Assembly (NCBI RefSeq): GCF_019112525.1
Contig: NZ_CP077800.1
Coordinates: 1,426,001-1,490,000 of the forward strand
Length of the DNA: 64,000 bases
Reading direction: 5' to 3'
DNA from: Modestobacter sp. L9-4
GTDB lineage: Bacteria > Actinomycetota > Actinomycetes > Mycobacteriales > Geodermatophilaceae
Numbering within the stretch: the first letter of the stretch is position 1; every line of letters starts with the position of its first letter. Under the pieces are notes generated by a model. The model was not told the DNA's origin and did no database searches. It saw only the letters and a list, made by a program, of their open reading frames with translations. Position numbers and translations under genes: made by a program. Of the stretch, positions 47,030 to 55,953 are shown piece by piece.

Positions 47030-48142
47030 TCAGGGGTTGACGGCGAGGAACACGAAGCTGGCCAGCAGCGCCAGGTGCACCACGCCCTGCAGCCGGGTCG
47101 CCCGGCCGGGCACCACGGTGAGGACGGCGGCCACCACGGTCACGCCCAGCAGCACCACCTGCGTGGAGCCCAGCCCCAGGAGCAGCGGGCCGTCGAGCCA
47201 GATGGTGGCCAGCGCGATCGCCGGGATGGTCAGGCCGATGCTGGCCATCGCCGAGCCGAAGGCGAGGTTGAGGCTGGTCTGCAGCCGGTTGCGGCGGGCG
47301 GACTTGGCCGCGGCGATGCTCTCCGGCAGCAGCACGAGCAGTGCGATGACCACCCCGACGAACGACTGCGGGAACCCGGCGGCGGCGACGGCGTCCTCGA
47401 TGGCCGGCGACTCGACCTTCGCCAGCCCGACCACGGCCACGAGGGCGACCAGCAGCAGACCGAGGGAGGTGAGCGTCGCCCGGGCGGACGGCGGGTCGGC
47501 GTGGTCGTCGTCGGTGAGCACGCGGCCGTCCTCGGCGACGGGCAGGAAGAAGTCGCGGTGCCGGACGGTCTGGGTGAGCACGAACGCGCCGTAGAGGGCC
47601 AGCGAGGCGACGGCGGCGAAGGCCAGCTGGCCCGGGGAGAACTGCGGCCCGGAGGCGGCCGTGGTGAAGGTCGGCAGCACGAGGCTGAGCACGGCGAGGG
47701 TGGTGACCGTGGCCAGCGCGGCGCCGGTGCCCTCGGCGTTGAACGACACGGTGCCGTGGCGCAGTGCCCCGAGCAGGATGGACAGGCCGAGGATGCCGTT
47801 GCAGGTGATCATCACGGCCGCGAAGACGGTGTCGCGGGCGAGCGTGGCCGTGTCGTCCCCGCCGGAGATCATCAGCGTGACGATGAGCGCGACCTCGATG
47901 ATCGTCACCGCGACGGCCAGCACCAGCGACCCGAAGGGCTCCCCCACCCGGTGGGCGACCACCTCGGCGTGGTGGACGGCAGCGAGCACCGCGCCGATGA
48001 GGACGACGGCGACGAGCACCGACAGCACCGCGGGCAGGTACCGCCCCCAGGTGAGCGCCAGCACGACGAGCGCGAGCACCGGGACGGCGGTGGTCCAGGT
48101 CAGGGCGGCGGACAGCGGACGACGTCGGACCTGAGGCGTCAT
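47030..48142 (-). CDS. Calcium/cation:proton antiporter (ChaA/CAX family)
   Basis: ATG at 48142 (MTPQVRRRPLSAALTW). 370 residues, about eleven membrane helices. The two alpha repeats with acidic residues are visible: AVTIIEVALIVTLMISGG with NGILGLSILLGALRHG, and VIALLVLLPESIAAAKSA with LQTSLNLAFGSAMASIGLTI. It exports Ca2+ or Na+/K+ in exchange for protons at the cytoplasmic membrane. Single-gene unit. Confidence 0.92.
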   Translation of the reverse strand: MTPQVRRRPLSAALTWTTAVPVLALVVLALTWGRYLPAVLSVLVAVVLIGAVLAAVHHAEVVAHRVGEPFGSLVLAVAVTIIEVALIVTLMISGGDDTATLARDTVFAAVMITCNGILGLSILLGALRHGTVSFNAEGTGAALATVTTLAVLSLVLPTFTTAASGPQFSPGQLAFAAVASLALYGAFVLTQTVRHRDFFLPVAEDGRVLTDDDHADPPSARATLTSLGLLLVALVAVVGLAKVESPAIEDAVAAAGFPQSFVGVVIALLVLLPESIAAAKSARRNRLQTSLNLAFGSAMASIGLTIPAIALATIWLDGPLLLGLGSTQVVLLGVTVVAAVLTVVPGRATRLQGVVHLALLASFVFLAVNP

Positions 48143-48497
48143 GCACCCCACCGTTCCACACGGCCGGTGGGCGCCCCGCCGACCAGCGCTCGTCGGAGCG
48201 GTCCCCCGGGAGCCGGTGCACACCGGACGGCACCGGGGCGGGGCACCCGTACCGGACGACCCGCCGTCCCGACGACGAGGACCGCTCTGCCGCGCGCCGG
48301 GGTCTTGACCACCACCGGAGGACTGAGGACGGTCACCGGTGAGGGACACGGACGGTGACGTCCACCGCGGGGCGTGTCCACCTGCCCGGGGGCTCTCCGG
48401 GCCGCCGTCCCGGTGCGGGAGCTGCACGCCCCGGACGGCTCGTCGCCAGCGTCACCCGCCAGGTCCGTGCTCCTCACCCCGTCAGGACGGGAACCCC
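48143..48497. other. 355-bp divergent intergenic region
   Basis: It separates the divergent antiporter and hemerythrin genes. I see no gene. TTGACC at 48305-48310 could be a -35 toward the hemerythrin gene, but no clear -10 follows at 17 bp. No strong hairpin. Confidence 0.5.
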
Positions 48498-49169
48498 ATG
48501 ACCGCTCACCCGCCCACCACCGTCGACACCCGCGACATGGTGGTCGTGCACGACTCGTTCCGCCGCGAGTTCGGCCAGGCCCCGGCGCTGGTCCGCGCGG
48601 TCACGTCCGGGGACACGGCGCGCGCCGCCGTCGTCGCCGACCACGTCGACCTCCTCGGCGCCCTGCTGCACCACCACCACACCGGTGAGGACCGGCTGCT
48701 CTGGCCGGTGCTCGGGCCGCGCCTTCCGGCGGCGGACCGCGACACCGTGGCCCGGATGGAGAGCCAGCACGACGGCATCGCCCGGGCGCAGTCCGACGTG
48801 ACCGCCGCCGTGACCGCCTGGCGGGCGACCGCCGGAGCCGCCGAGCGCGACGACCTGGCGACCGCACTGGAGGCGCTGCTGGCCCGCACCACCGAGCACC
48901 TGGCGGCCGAGGAGGAGCACCTCCTGCCGCTGGCCGCCGTGCACATGACCCCCACGGAGTGGCAGCGACTCGGGGAGGAGGGCGTCGACGGGCTGCCGCG
49001 CCGGCAGCTGCCGCTGGTCTTCGGCATGATCATGTACCGGGCCGACCCCGAGGTGGTCCGGGGGATGCTGGCGCACGCCCCGCTGGTGCCGCGGGTGGTG
49101 GTGCCGCGGCTGGCCCGGCGCAGCTACGCCCGGTACGCCCGGCGGCTGCACGGCACGGCGACGCCGTGA
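48498..49169 (+). CDS. Hemerythrin domain-containing protein
   Basis: ATG at 48498; in-frame codons upstream are low-complexity and not conserved-looking. 223 residues. A four-helix HHE domain covers the first ~150: DMVVVHDSFRREF, LLHHHHTGEDRLLWPVL, MESQHDGIARAQ and TTEHLAAEEEHLLPLAA supply the His and Glu/Asp ligands for a di-iron site. The last 70 residues (MTPTEWQRLGEEGVDGLP and a basic Arg/Tyr end) are an extension seen in actinobacterial members. Probable oxygen or redox/NO sensing or iron handling; not specified by context. Confidence 0.87.
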   Translation: MTAHPPTTVDTRDMVVVHDSFRREFGQAPALVRAVTSGDTARAAVVADHVDLLGALLHHHHTGEDRLLWPVLGPRLPAADRDTVARMESQHDGIARAQSDVTAAVTAWRATAGAAERDDLATALEALLARTTEHLAAEEEHLLPLAAVHMTPTEWQRLGEEGVDGLPRRQLPLVFGMIMYRADPEVVRGMLAHAPLVPRVVVPRLARRSYARYARRLHGTATP

Positions 49170-49271
49170 CCCCACCGGGACCTGCCGTACGGCCGGTCCA
49201 CCGCCTGACCGGGGCACCTCCGGCGGGAGCGGACCCGGGGCCGGCACCGTCGGCCGTGGAGAATGACGGGC

Positions 49272-50279
49272 ATGACCCACGTGCTGGACCCGAACGCGCT
49301 GGCCGGTGACGAGCCCGCGGTCGGCGGCCCGGCCGGCACGCCGCCGGACCCCTTCGCCGACGTGACCCGCTCCGACGCCGCCTTCCGCGCGTTCCTGCAC
49401 GGGCTGCCCGGCGTCGACCAGGTGGGCGCCCAGCAGCGCACGGCGGTGCTGGGCACCCGGTCGATCAAGACCACCGCCAAGGCGTGGGCGATCGACACCG
49501 CCATCTCGATGGTCGACCTGACCACGCTGGAGGGCTCGGACACCCCCGGCAAGGTGCGCAGCCTGGCCGCCAAGGCCCGCCGCCCCGACCCCGAGGACCC
49601 CAGCTGCCCGGCGGTCGCCGCGGTCTGCGTCTACGGCGACCTCGCCGGGGTCGCGAAGGAGGCGCTGGCCGGCACCGGCATCAAGGTCGCCGCCGTCGCC
49701 ACCGCGTTCCCCAGCGGTCGGGCCAGCCGCGCGGTCAAGCTCGCCGACGTCCGGGACGCCGTGGCGAACGGCGCCGACGAGATCGACATGGTCATCGACC
49801 GCGGCGCCTTCCTGGCCGGGCGCTACCTCGACGTCTACGAGGAGATCGTGGCGGTGAAGGAGGCCTGCGGACCGGCGCACCTGAAGGTCATCCTGGAGAC
49901 CGGGGAGCTGGTCACCCTGGACAACGCCCGCCGCGCGTCCTGGCTGGCGATGCTGGCCGGCGGTGACTTCATCAAGACCTCCACCGGCAAGATCTCCCCC
50001 GCGGCGACCCTGCCGGTCTGCCTGGTGATGCTGGAGGCCGTGCGCGACTTCCGCGCCGCCACCGGCCGCCAGGTCGGGGTCAAGCCCGCCGGCGGCATCA
50101 AGACCACCAAGGACGCCGTCAAGCACCTGGTGCTGATCAACGAGACCGTCGGCGAGGACTGGCTGTCCCCCGACTGGTTCCGCCTCGGTGCCTCCAGCCT
50201 GCTCAACGACCTGCTCCTGCAGCGGCAGAAGCTCCGCACCGGCCACTACTCCGGCCCCGACCACGTGAGCGTCGACTGA
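49272..50279 (+). CDS. deoC: Deoxyribose-phosphate aldolase
   Basis: Two ATGs are possible; 49272 is preferred because GGAG at 49258-49261 lies 10 bp before it but only one base before the ATG at 49263. About 335 residues, with a ~60-residue N-terminal extension over the core. CVYGDLAGVAKEAL, AVATAFPSGRAS, DEIDMVIDRGAFLAG, LKVILETGEL and the Schiff-base Lys in GVKPAGGIKTTKDA are present. It cleaves 2-deoxyribose-5-phosphate to glyceraldehyde-3-phosphate and acetaldehyde. The next gene, an ALDH, overlaps it by one base and can remove the acetaldehyde. Confidence 0.95.
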   Translation: MTHVLDPNALAGDEPAVGGPAGTPPDPFADVTRSDAAFRAFLHGLPGVDQVGAQQRTAVLGTRSIKTTAKAWAIDTAISMVDLTTLEGSDTPGKVRSLAAKARRPDPEDPSCPAVAAVCVYGDLAGVAKEALAGTGIKVAAVATAFPSGRASRAVKLADVRDAVANGADEIDMVIDRGAFLAGRYLDVYEEIVAVKEACGPAHLKVILETGELVTLDNARRASWLAMLAGGDFIKTSTGKISPAATLPVCLVMLEAVRDFRAATGRQVGVKPAGGIKTTKDAVKHLVLINETVGEDWLSPDWFRLGASSLLNDLLLQRQKLRTGHYSGPDHVSVD

Positions 50280-51718
50280 TGAGCATCTTCGAGTACGCCC
50301 CGGCCCTGGAGTCCCGCTCCCTCGTCGACCTGCGGCCCAGCTACGGGCTGTTCGTCGACGGCGAGTTCACCGAGGGCACCGGCACGCCGCTGAAGACGGT
50401 CAACCCGGCCACCGAGGAGGTGCTCAGCGAGGTCGCGACCGGCTCCGACGCCGACGTCGACCGCGCGGTGCGCGCCGCCCGCCGGGCGTTCGTGAAGACC
50501 TGGGGCCCGATGCGCCCGGCCGACCGCGGCAAGTACCTGTTCCGCATCGCCCGGCTGCTGCAGGAGCGGGCGCGGGAGTTCGCCGTCCTGGAGACCCTGG
50601 ACAACGGCAAGCCGATCCGGGAGAGCCGGGACGTCGACGTCCCGCTGGCCGCGGCGCACTTCTTCTACCACGCAGGCTGGGCCGACAAGCTCGAGCACGC
50701 GGGCCTGGGTGCGGCCCCGCGCCCGCTCGGCGTGGCCGGTCAGGTCATCCCGTGGAACTTCCCGCTGATGATGCTGGCCTGGAAGGTGGCCCCGGCGCTG
50801 GCCACCGGCAACACCGTCGTCCTCAAGCCCGCGGAGACCACGCCGCTGACCGCGCTGCTGTTCGCCGAGATCTGCCAGCAGGCCGACCTGCCCCCGGGCG
50901 TCGTCAACATCGTCACCGGCGCCGGGGAGACCGGCCGCGCGGTGGTCAGCCACCCCGACGTGGACAAGGTCGCCTTCACCGGCTCGACCGAGGTGGGCCG
51001 CTCGATCGCCCGCACGGTGGCCGGCACGCACAAGCGGCTCACCCTGGAGCTGGGCGGCAAGGCGGCCAACATCGTCTTCGACGACGCCCCGGTCGACCAG
51101 GCCGTCGAGGGCATCGTCCGCGGCATCTTCTTCAACCAGGGCCACGTCTGCTGCGCGGGCTCCCGGCTGCTGGTGCAGGAGTCGGTGCACGACGAGGTCG
51201 TGGCCGCGCTCCAGCGGCGGATCGGCACGCTGCGGGTGGGCGATCCGCTGGACAAGAACACCGACCTCGGCGCGATCAACTCCGCGCCGCAGCTGGAGCG
51301 GATCCGCGAGCTGGTGGCCGCCGGGGACGCCGAGGGCGCGCAGCGCTGGCAGCCCGAGGGCGACCTGCCGGCCCGCGGGTACTGGTTCAAGCCGACCGTC
51401 TTCACCGGCGTCTCCTCGGCCCACCGGATCGCCCGGGACGAGGTGTTCGGCCCGGTGCTGAGCGTGCTCACCTTCCGCACCCCGGACGAGGCGGTGGCCA
51501 AGGCGAACAACTCCACCTACGGGCTGTCGGCCGGCGTCTGGTCGGAGAAGGGCTCCCGGATCCTGTCCATCACCTCGAAGCTGCGGGCCGGCGTGGTGTG
51601 GGCCAACACCTTCAACGAGTTCGACCCGACCTCGCCGTTCGGCGGCTACAAGCAGTCCGGCTACGGCCGCGAGGGCGGCCGGCAGGGCCTGGCCGCGTAC
51701 CTGAAGGGCGACGCCTGA
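50279..51718 (+). CDS. Aldehyde dehydrogenase, full-length
   Basis: ATG at 50279 shares a base with the deoC stop (TGATG). 479 residues, normal length. VIPWNFPLMMLAWKVAPAL, FTGSTEVGRSIA (NAD binding), LELGGKAANIVFDDA (general-base Glu) and the catalytic Cys in NQGHVCCAGSRLLV are intact, and FGGYKQSGYGRE closes the C-terminal domain. Probably oxidises the acetaldehyde made by DeoC. Confidence 0.95.
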   Translation: MSIFEYAPALESRSLVDLRPSYGLFVDGEFTEGTGTPLKTVNPATEEVLSEVATGSDADVDRAVRAARRAFVKTWGPMRPADRGKYLFRIARLLQERAREFAVLETLDNGKPIRESRDVDVPLAAAHFFYHAGWADKLEHAGLGAAPRPLGVAGQVIPWNFPLMMLAWKVAPALATGNTVVLKPAETTPLTALLFAEICQQADLPPGVVNIVTGAGETGRAVVSHPDVDKVAFTGSTEVGRSIARTVAGTHKRLTLELGGKAANIVFDDAPVDQAVEGIVRGIFFNQGHVCCAGSRLLVQESVHDEVVAALQRRIGTLRVGDPLDKNTDLGAINSAPQLERIRELVAAGDAEGAQRWQPEGDLPARGYWFKPTVFTGVSSAHRIARDEVFGPVLSVLTFRTPDEAVAKANNSTYGLSAGVWSEKGSRILSITSKLRAGVVWANTFNEFDPTSPFGGYKQSGYGREGGRQGLAAYLKGDA

Positions 51719-52584
51719 TGTCCGACCGGCTCACCGTGCGCAAGACCTACAAGCTGTACGTGAACGGGGCGTTCCCCCGCTCGGAGTCCGGCCGCACCTA
51801 CGAGGTGACCGACGCCCGCGGCCACTTCCTGGCCAACGCCGCCTGGGCCTCCCGCAAGGACGCCCGGGACGCCGTCGTCGCCGCCCGTAGTGCGTTCGCC
51901 AAGTGGTCGGCGGCCACCGCCTACAACCGCGGTCAGGTGCTCTACCGGGTCGCCGAGGTGCTGGAGGGCCGCGCAGCCCAGTTCGCCGAGGAGGTCGCCG
52001 CCGGCGAGGGGCTGTCGGGCTCGAAGGCCCGGGCCGAGGTGGACGCCGCCATCGACCGCTGGGTCTGGTACGCCGGCTGGACCGACAAGCTGGCCGCCGT
52101 GCTGGGCAGCAGCAACCCGGTCGCCGGCCCCTACTTCGGCTTCTCGATGCCCGAGCCCACCGGGGTCGTCGCCGTCCTGGCGCCCCAGCGGTCGAGCCTG
52201 CTCGGCCTGGTCAGCGTGCTCGCCCCGGTGCTGGCCGGCGGCAACACCGCCGTCGTCGTGAGCTCGAAGGGCCGCCCGCTGCCGGCGATCACCCTCGGCG
52301 AGGTGCTGGCCACCTCCGACGTCCCGGGCGGGGTGGTCAACCTGCTCACCGGCGACGCCGCGGAGATCGGCCCGTGGCTGGCCGAGCACGCCGACGTCGA
52401 CGCGATCGACCTGGCCGGCACCGCCGGGCCGCTGGCCATGGAGCTGGAGCGCTCGGCCGCCGGCACGGTCAAGCGGGTGCTGCGCGCCCCGGCCGAGGAG
52501 CCGGACTGGAGCAGCGACCCCGGGCTGTCGCGGCTGCGCCCCTTCCTGGAGACGAAGTCGGTCTGGCATCCCATGGGCGTGTGA
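51718..52584 (+). CDS. Truncated ALDH-family protein lacking catalytic residues
   Basis: ATG at 51718 shares a base with the previous stop (TGATG). Only 288 residues: the N-terminal part of an ALDH (TYKLYVNGAFPRSESGRTYE; WVWYAGWTDKLAAVLGSSNP; PTGVVAVLAPQRSSLLGLV) without the second half. Where ELGGK is expected the text is LERSAAGTVKRV, the NAD motif reads IDLAGTAGPLAME, and there is no Cys domain, so it cannot catalyse. It ends KSVWHPMGV. The frame is intact and composition normal, so it is a maintained gene, not a decaying one. Likely a regulatory or structural partner of the full ALDH. Confidence 0.85.
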   Translation: MSDRLTVRKTYKLYVNGAFPRSESGRTYEVTDARGHFLANAAWASRKDARDAVVAARSAFAKWSAATAYNRGQVLYRVAEVLEGRAAQFAEEVAAGEGLSGSKARAEVDAAIDRWVWYAGWTDKLAAVLGSSNPVAGPYFGFSMPEPTGVVAVLAPQRSSLLGLVSVLAPVLAGGNTAVVVSSKGRPLPAITLGEVLATSDVPGGVVNLLTGDAAEIGPWLAEHADVDAIDLAGTAGPLAMELERSAAGTVKRVLRAPAEEPDWSSDPGLSRLRPFLETKSVWHPMGV

Positions 52585-52626
52585 GGCCCCGTCCCGGGTC
52601 CCGGCCCGGCGCTCGCGGCGGGTCGG

Positions 52627-52643
52627 GGAGGACGGGGTCCTCC
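52627..52643. terminator. Short hairpin after the deoC-ALDH operon
   Basis: 7-bp perfect arms (52627-52633, 52637-52643), extendable with nearby complementary GC runs from 52587. 43 bp past the stop. Confidence 0.35.
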
Positions 52644-52723
52644 GACTGGCACCCGATGGGGGTGCAGCCACCCCGGCGAGCACCGCCATGCGGACTCACA
52701 GTCCGACCCGGCAGGATGGGCGG

Positions 52724-54166
52724 GTGGCCAGGCCCAGCATCGTCCCCATCGCCCTGACTCTCGACGACCGCACGGGCTACACCCTGTGGGCTCCCCCGTG
52801 GGAGGAGGACGGCGAGGAGTGGCAGGCCTTCCTCGGCGGCACCGTCGACCCCGGCCCGGACGACGACCCCGAGGCCGGGCCGACCGCGGTCGTGCACCTG
52901 TTCCCCTCGCCGGCGGCGCTGGCGGCGTTCTGCCGCACCAGCACCGACCACGACCTGGCCGACCACCCGGTCTGGCCGGTCGTCGCCGGCCTGGCCGCAG
53001 CTGAGCTCACGCCGGACGAGGAGCACCGCTACGACCTCGACGGTGTCTACGACGTCGTCGCCGAGAACCCCGACCGCTGGGCCGTCGACGAGCTGGCCGC
53101 GGTGCTGGACATGGTCGGCCGGCTCGCCGAGTGCTGCGACGCCGCCACCGGCGACGAGGACGACGAGGACGACGACGAGGAGACCGGCTTCGAGGCCGTC
53201 GCCGAGCTGGTCGCCCGTCCCGAGGCCGCCGCCCTGGGCCTGGGCATCGATGCCTTCGTCGGCCGGGACGGCGAGGAGAGCTGGAGCCGGCTCGGCACCG
53301 CGATCGACGAGCTGTGGGAGGACGTCCTGGAGGACCTCGACGACCACCTCGACTGGTCCGGCGCGGGCACCGTCTCCGTCGACGACTACCCCTCTGCGGC
53401 GGAGGAGGCCGAGTCCCGCACCGCGGAGCCGGCCGACCTCGACGAGCTGGACGACGACGAGGACGACGACGTGGACGTCGCCCCCGCTGCCCGCCCGGCC
53501 GCCGGGTCCACCGCGGCCGCCCCGGCGGAGGCGGCGACCGCCGGCATCCGCACGATCCGCAGCGGCAGCGGGCTCACCGCCAGCCCGGCCGCCGTCGCCG
53601 CGGCCCAGGAGTTCTGGGAGGCCGTCGGCATCCTCCCGGTCGAGGTGGTGACCCCGCAGGTCAGCGGCGTGACCCTGCGCTGCTACGTCGAGGACCGCGC
53701 CCGTTTCCTCGGCCGGGACGGGCAGGTGTTCGTCTTCCCCTCACCCGTCGACCTCGCCCGCTTCTGCGCCGGCGACGAGCGGCACGACCTCAGCGAGATC
53801 GCCTCGTGGCCGGAGGTCGCCGACACCGACGTCATGCCGCTGCCGGCCGACGAGGACCGCTACGACCTCACCGAGCTGACCGAGGTGCTCGCCGAGGTGG
53901 CCCGCGGCGCCGGTGGCCTGGTCGGTCACTCCGCGCTGGTGCAGCCGGCCGAGGGCGCCCTGGACCTGGCCGAGTACGCCGGGCTGGCCCGGGTGCAGCA
54001 GCTGCTCGGCGCCGGGGCGCCGCTGGGCCGCGCGGTGGCCCGGGGCGAGTCCGAGCCCGGCGCCCCGCTGTCGGCCGAGGAGTCGCCGGCACTGGCCGCG
54101 GCCTGGGACGACGTGGTCGCCGACGTCGCCACCGCACTGGTCCTGCGCAGCGACGTGCAGCGCTGA
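52724..54166 (+). CDS. Acidic two-module protein of unknown function
   Basis: GTG at 52724 (VARPSIVPIALTLDDRTGY) is preferred; an in-frame ATG at 52688 would add 12 residues. About 480 residues, very acidic. Two related modules are visible. The first contains VVHLFPSPAALAAFCRTSTD with DEEHRYDLDGVYDVVAE. The second contains VFVFPSPVDLARFCAGDERH with DEDRYDLTELTEVLAEVA. Between them lie Asp/Glu runs (DEDDEDDDEET; DELDDDEDDDVDV). Similar proteins are sometimes called primosomal protein in actinobacterial annotation without evidence. No signal peptide, so cytoplasmic. Function not known. Confidence 0.75.
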   Translation: MARPSIVPIALTLDDRTGYTLWAPPWEEDGEEWQAFLGGTVDPGPDDDPEAGPTAVVHLFPSPAALAAFCRTSTDHDLADHPVWPVVAGLAAAELTPDEEHRYDLDGVYDVVAENPDRWAVDELAAVLDMVGRLAECCDAATGDEDDEDDDEETGFEAVAELVARPEAAALGLGIDAFVGRDGEESWSRLGTAIDELWEDVLEDLDDHLDWSGAGTVSVDDYPSAAEEAESRTAEPADLDELDDDEDDDVDVAPAARPAAGSTAAAPAEAATAGIRTIRSGSGLTASPAAVAAAQEFWEAVGILPVEVVTPQVSGVTLRCYVEDRARFLGRDGQVFVFPSPVDLARFCAGDERHDLSEIASWPEVADTDVMPLPADEDRYDLTELTEVLAEVARGAGGLVGHSALVQPAEGALDLAEYAGLARVQQLLGAGAPLGRAVARGESEPGAPLSAEESPALAAAWDDVVADVATALVLRSDVQR

Positions 54167-54195
54167 GGACAGGCCCCGGCAGCGGGGCCGTAGGA

Positions 54196-54242
54196 AACGG
54201 CAACGGCCGGCCCCCGCAGTGCGGGAGCCGGCCGTCGCCGTT
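54196..54242. terminator. Bidirectional hairpin
   Basis: A long imperfect GC-rich hairpin (about 20 bp of stem with small bulges) between the convergent acidic-protein and helicase genes. Confidence 0.55.
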
Positions 54243-54315
54243 CTCAGGTGCCGCCGGTCAGGACGGCCGGCCCCTCCCCCGCCCCGGACGTGCCGAGGGG
54301 GGAAGGGGTCCTACG

Positions 54316-55953
54316 TCAGTAGGAGCGCGCCGGGCGGGCGGGCCGACCCGAGGAGCGCTGCCCCTCGGCCGAGCCGCGGTACCCACCGGGACGGCGGTCG
54401 CCACCGGCCGAACGATCCCGGTCGCCGTAGGAGCGCTCGCCCGAGGGGCGGTCTCCGTACGAGCGGTCGCGGTCGCCGGAGGGGGCACCGGCCGAGCGAT
54501 CCCGGTCGCCGTAGGAGCGCTCGCCCGAGGGGCGGTCTCCGTACGCGCGATCGCGGTCGCCGGAGGGACGACGGGGGGCACCACCGGAGCGGTACCCACC
54601 CGGACGGTCACCGGAGGGACGACGCCCACCGGAGGCACCGGCCGGACGGCTCGAGGAGCGCGCCGGACGGACGATCGGCTCGACGAACGTGCCGCCGGCC
54701 ACGAGCTCCGCGATCGGGGCGTCGCCCGGGCGGATCCGCGACACGGGCGGGTCGAGCTTGGCCTGGCGGAACCGGCGCTTGGCCTGTCCCACCTGGTCGG
54801 GCAGCAGCAGGGAGACCACGACACCCGCGGCACCGGCGCGCGCGGTGCGGCCGGAGCGGTGCAGGTAGGTCTTGTGGTCTGCCGGCGGGTCGTAGTGCAG
54901 GACCAGCGACACGTCGTCGACGTGGATGCCGCGGGCGGCGACGTCGGTGGCCACCAGCACCGGGCTGCGGGCGTCGGTGAAGGCCTCCAGCGCCCGACGA
55001 CGGGCTGCCTGGGGCAGACCACCGTGGATGGGCTCGGCGTTGATGCCGACGTGCTGCAGGTTCTCCGCCAGCCGGTCGGCACCGTGCTGGGTGCGCACGA
55101 AGATGATGATCCGGCCCGGACGGGCGGCCATCGCCTCGGCGATCTTCAGCTTGTCCGGGAAGGACACGCTGTAGGCCAGGTGCTCGGCCTGGGGACCGGA
55201 GTCCTCGGCCTTGGCGACCTCGTGGCGGGCCGGGTCCTTGAGGTAGCGGCGGACCAGGGTGTCGACCTCGCCGTCCAGCGTGGCCGAGAAGAGCAGCCGC
55301 TGGCCGTCGGTGCGGGTCTGGTCGAGCAGCTCCTTGACCACCGGGAGGAAGCCCAGGTCGGACATGAAGTCGGCCTCGTCGATGACCGAGACGACGACCT
55401 CGGCCAGCGTGGTCTCACCCTGGTTGATCAGGTCCTGCAGGCGACCGGGGGTGGCGATGAGCACGTCCACGCCGCGGCGGAGCTGCTGGATCTGGCGGTA
55501 CATCGAGGCCCCGCCGTAGACGGCAGCGAGCTGCACGCCGATGGACTGGCCGAGGGGGGCCAGGTTGTCGTGCACCTGCTGGGCCAGCTCGCGGGTCGGG
55601 ACCAGGATCAGCCCGCGCGGTGCGCGGCGGCCCTGACCCGGCTCGGCACCCAGGCGGGCGAGCAGCGGCAGGCCGAAGGCCAGCGTCTTGCCCGAGCCGG
55701 TGGCGGCCTTGCCGAGCACGTCGCGCCCGGCGAGGGCGTCCGGCAGCGCGGAGGTCTGGATGGCGAACGGGTGGCGGATGCCCTTGCGCTCGAGCGCGGT
55801 GACCAGCGGCTGGGGCAGGCCCAGCTGGGCGAAGGTCGGACCGGTGGGCTCGGGGGCGACCTCGGCCTCAGGGGCCTGGGTCTCGACGGCCTCGACGGCG
55901 GTCGTGTCGTTCAGGGGGGCGTTCTGGGCGTCGACAGAGTCGAACGAGGACAA
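54316..55953 (-). CDS. DEAD-box RNA helicase with Arg/Gly/Asp-rich C-terminal repeats
   Basis: A TTG at 55953 (LSSFDSVDAQNAP) with GGAG 8 bp upstream is preferred over the in-frame start at 56109, which would add a basic 52-residue leader unlike the family. About 545 residues. Q-motif GIRHPFAIQTSAL, Walker A AATGSGKT, VPTRELAQQV, TPGRLQDL, DEAD in SVIDEADFMSDLGF, SATL and HRSGRTARAG are all present. The C-terminal ~100 residues are basic/acidic repeats built on SYGDRDRS and DRPSGE. Likely acts in ribosome assembly or mRNA turnover, as other single-unit DEAD helicases with RGG-like tails. Confidence 0.92.
   Translation of the reverse strand: MSSFDSVDAQNAPLNDTTAVEAVETQAPEAEVAPEPTGPTFAQLGLPQPLVTALERKGIRHPFAIQTSALPDALAGRDVLGKAATGSGKTLAFGLPLLARLGAEPGQGRRAPRGLILVPTRELAQQVHDNLAPLGQSIGVQLAAVYGGASMYRQIQQLRRGVDVLIATPGRLQDLINQGETTLAEVVVSVIDEADFMSDLGFLPVVKELLDQTRTDGQRLLFSATLDGEVDTLVRRYLKDPARHEVAKAEDSGPQAEHLAYSVSFPDKLKIAEAMAARPGRIIIFVRTQHGADRLAENLQHVGINAEPIHGGLPQAARRRALEAFTDARSPVLVATDVAARGIHVDDVSLVLHYDPPADHKTYLHRSGRTARAGAAGVVVSLLLPDQVGQAKRRFRQAKLDPPVSRIRPGDAPIAELVAGGTFVEPIVRPARSSSRPAGASGGRRPSGDRPGGYRSGGAPRRPSGDRDRAYGDRPSGERSYGDRDRSAGAPSGDRDRSYGDRPSGERSYGDRDRSAGGDRRPGGYRGSAEGQRSSGRPARPARSY
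54413..54580 (-). repeat. 84-bp direct repeat encoding 28 residues of the helicase tail
   Basis: A segment from 54413 recurs from 54497, 84 bp on, with very few changes. It encodes the repeated DRDRSYGDRPSGERSYGDR block. Confidence 0.75.

Noticed and set aside
44927-48358. A 1143-codon open frame on the + strand
   Set aside because: It runs antisense to the DUF805, oxidoreductase, upp and antiporter genes, which have clear family motifs. Its product is His/Gly/Gln/Arg-rich low complexity, as expected when high-GC codons are read in the wrong frame.
52585-52723. Possible riboswitch upstream of the acidic protein gene
   Set aside because: There are hairpins and a CACAGTCC string, but no conserved riboswitch core (cobalamin, TPP, SAM, glycine) that I can match.
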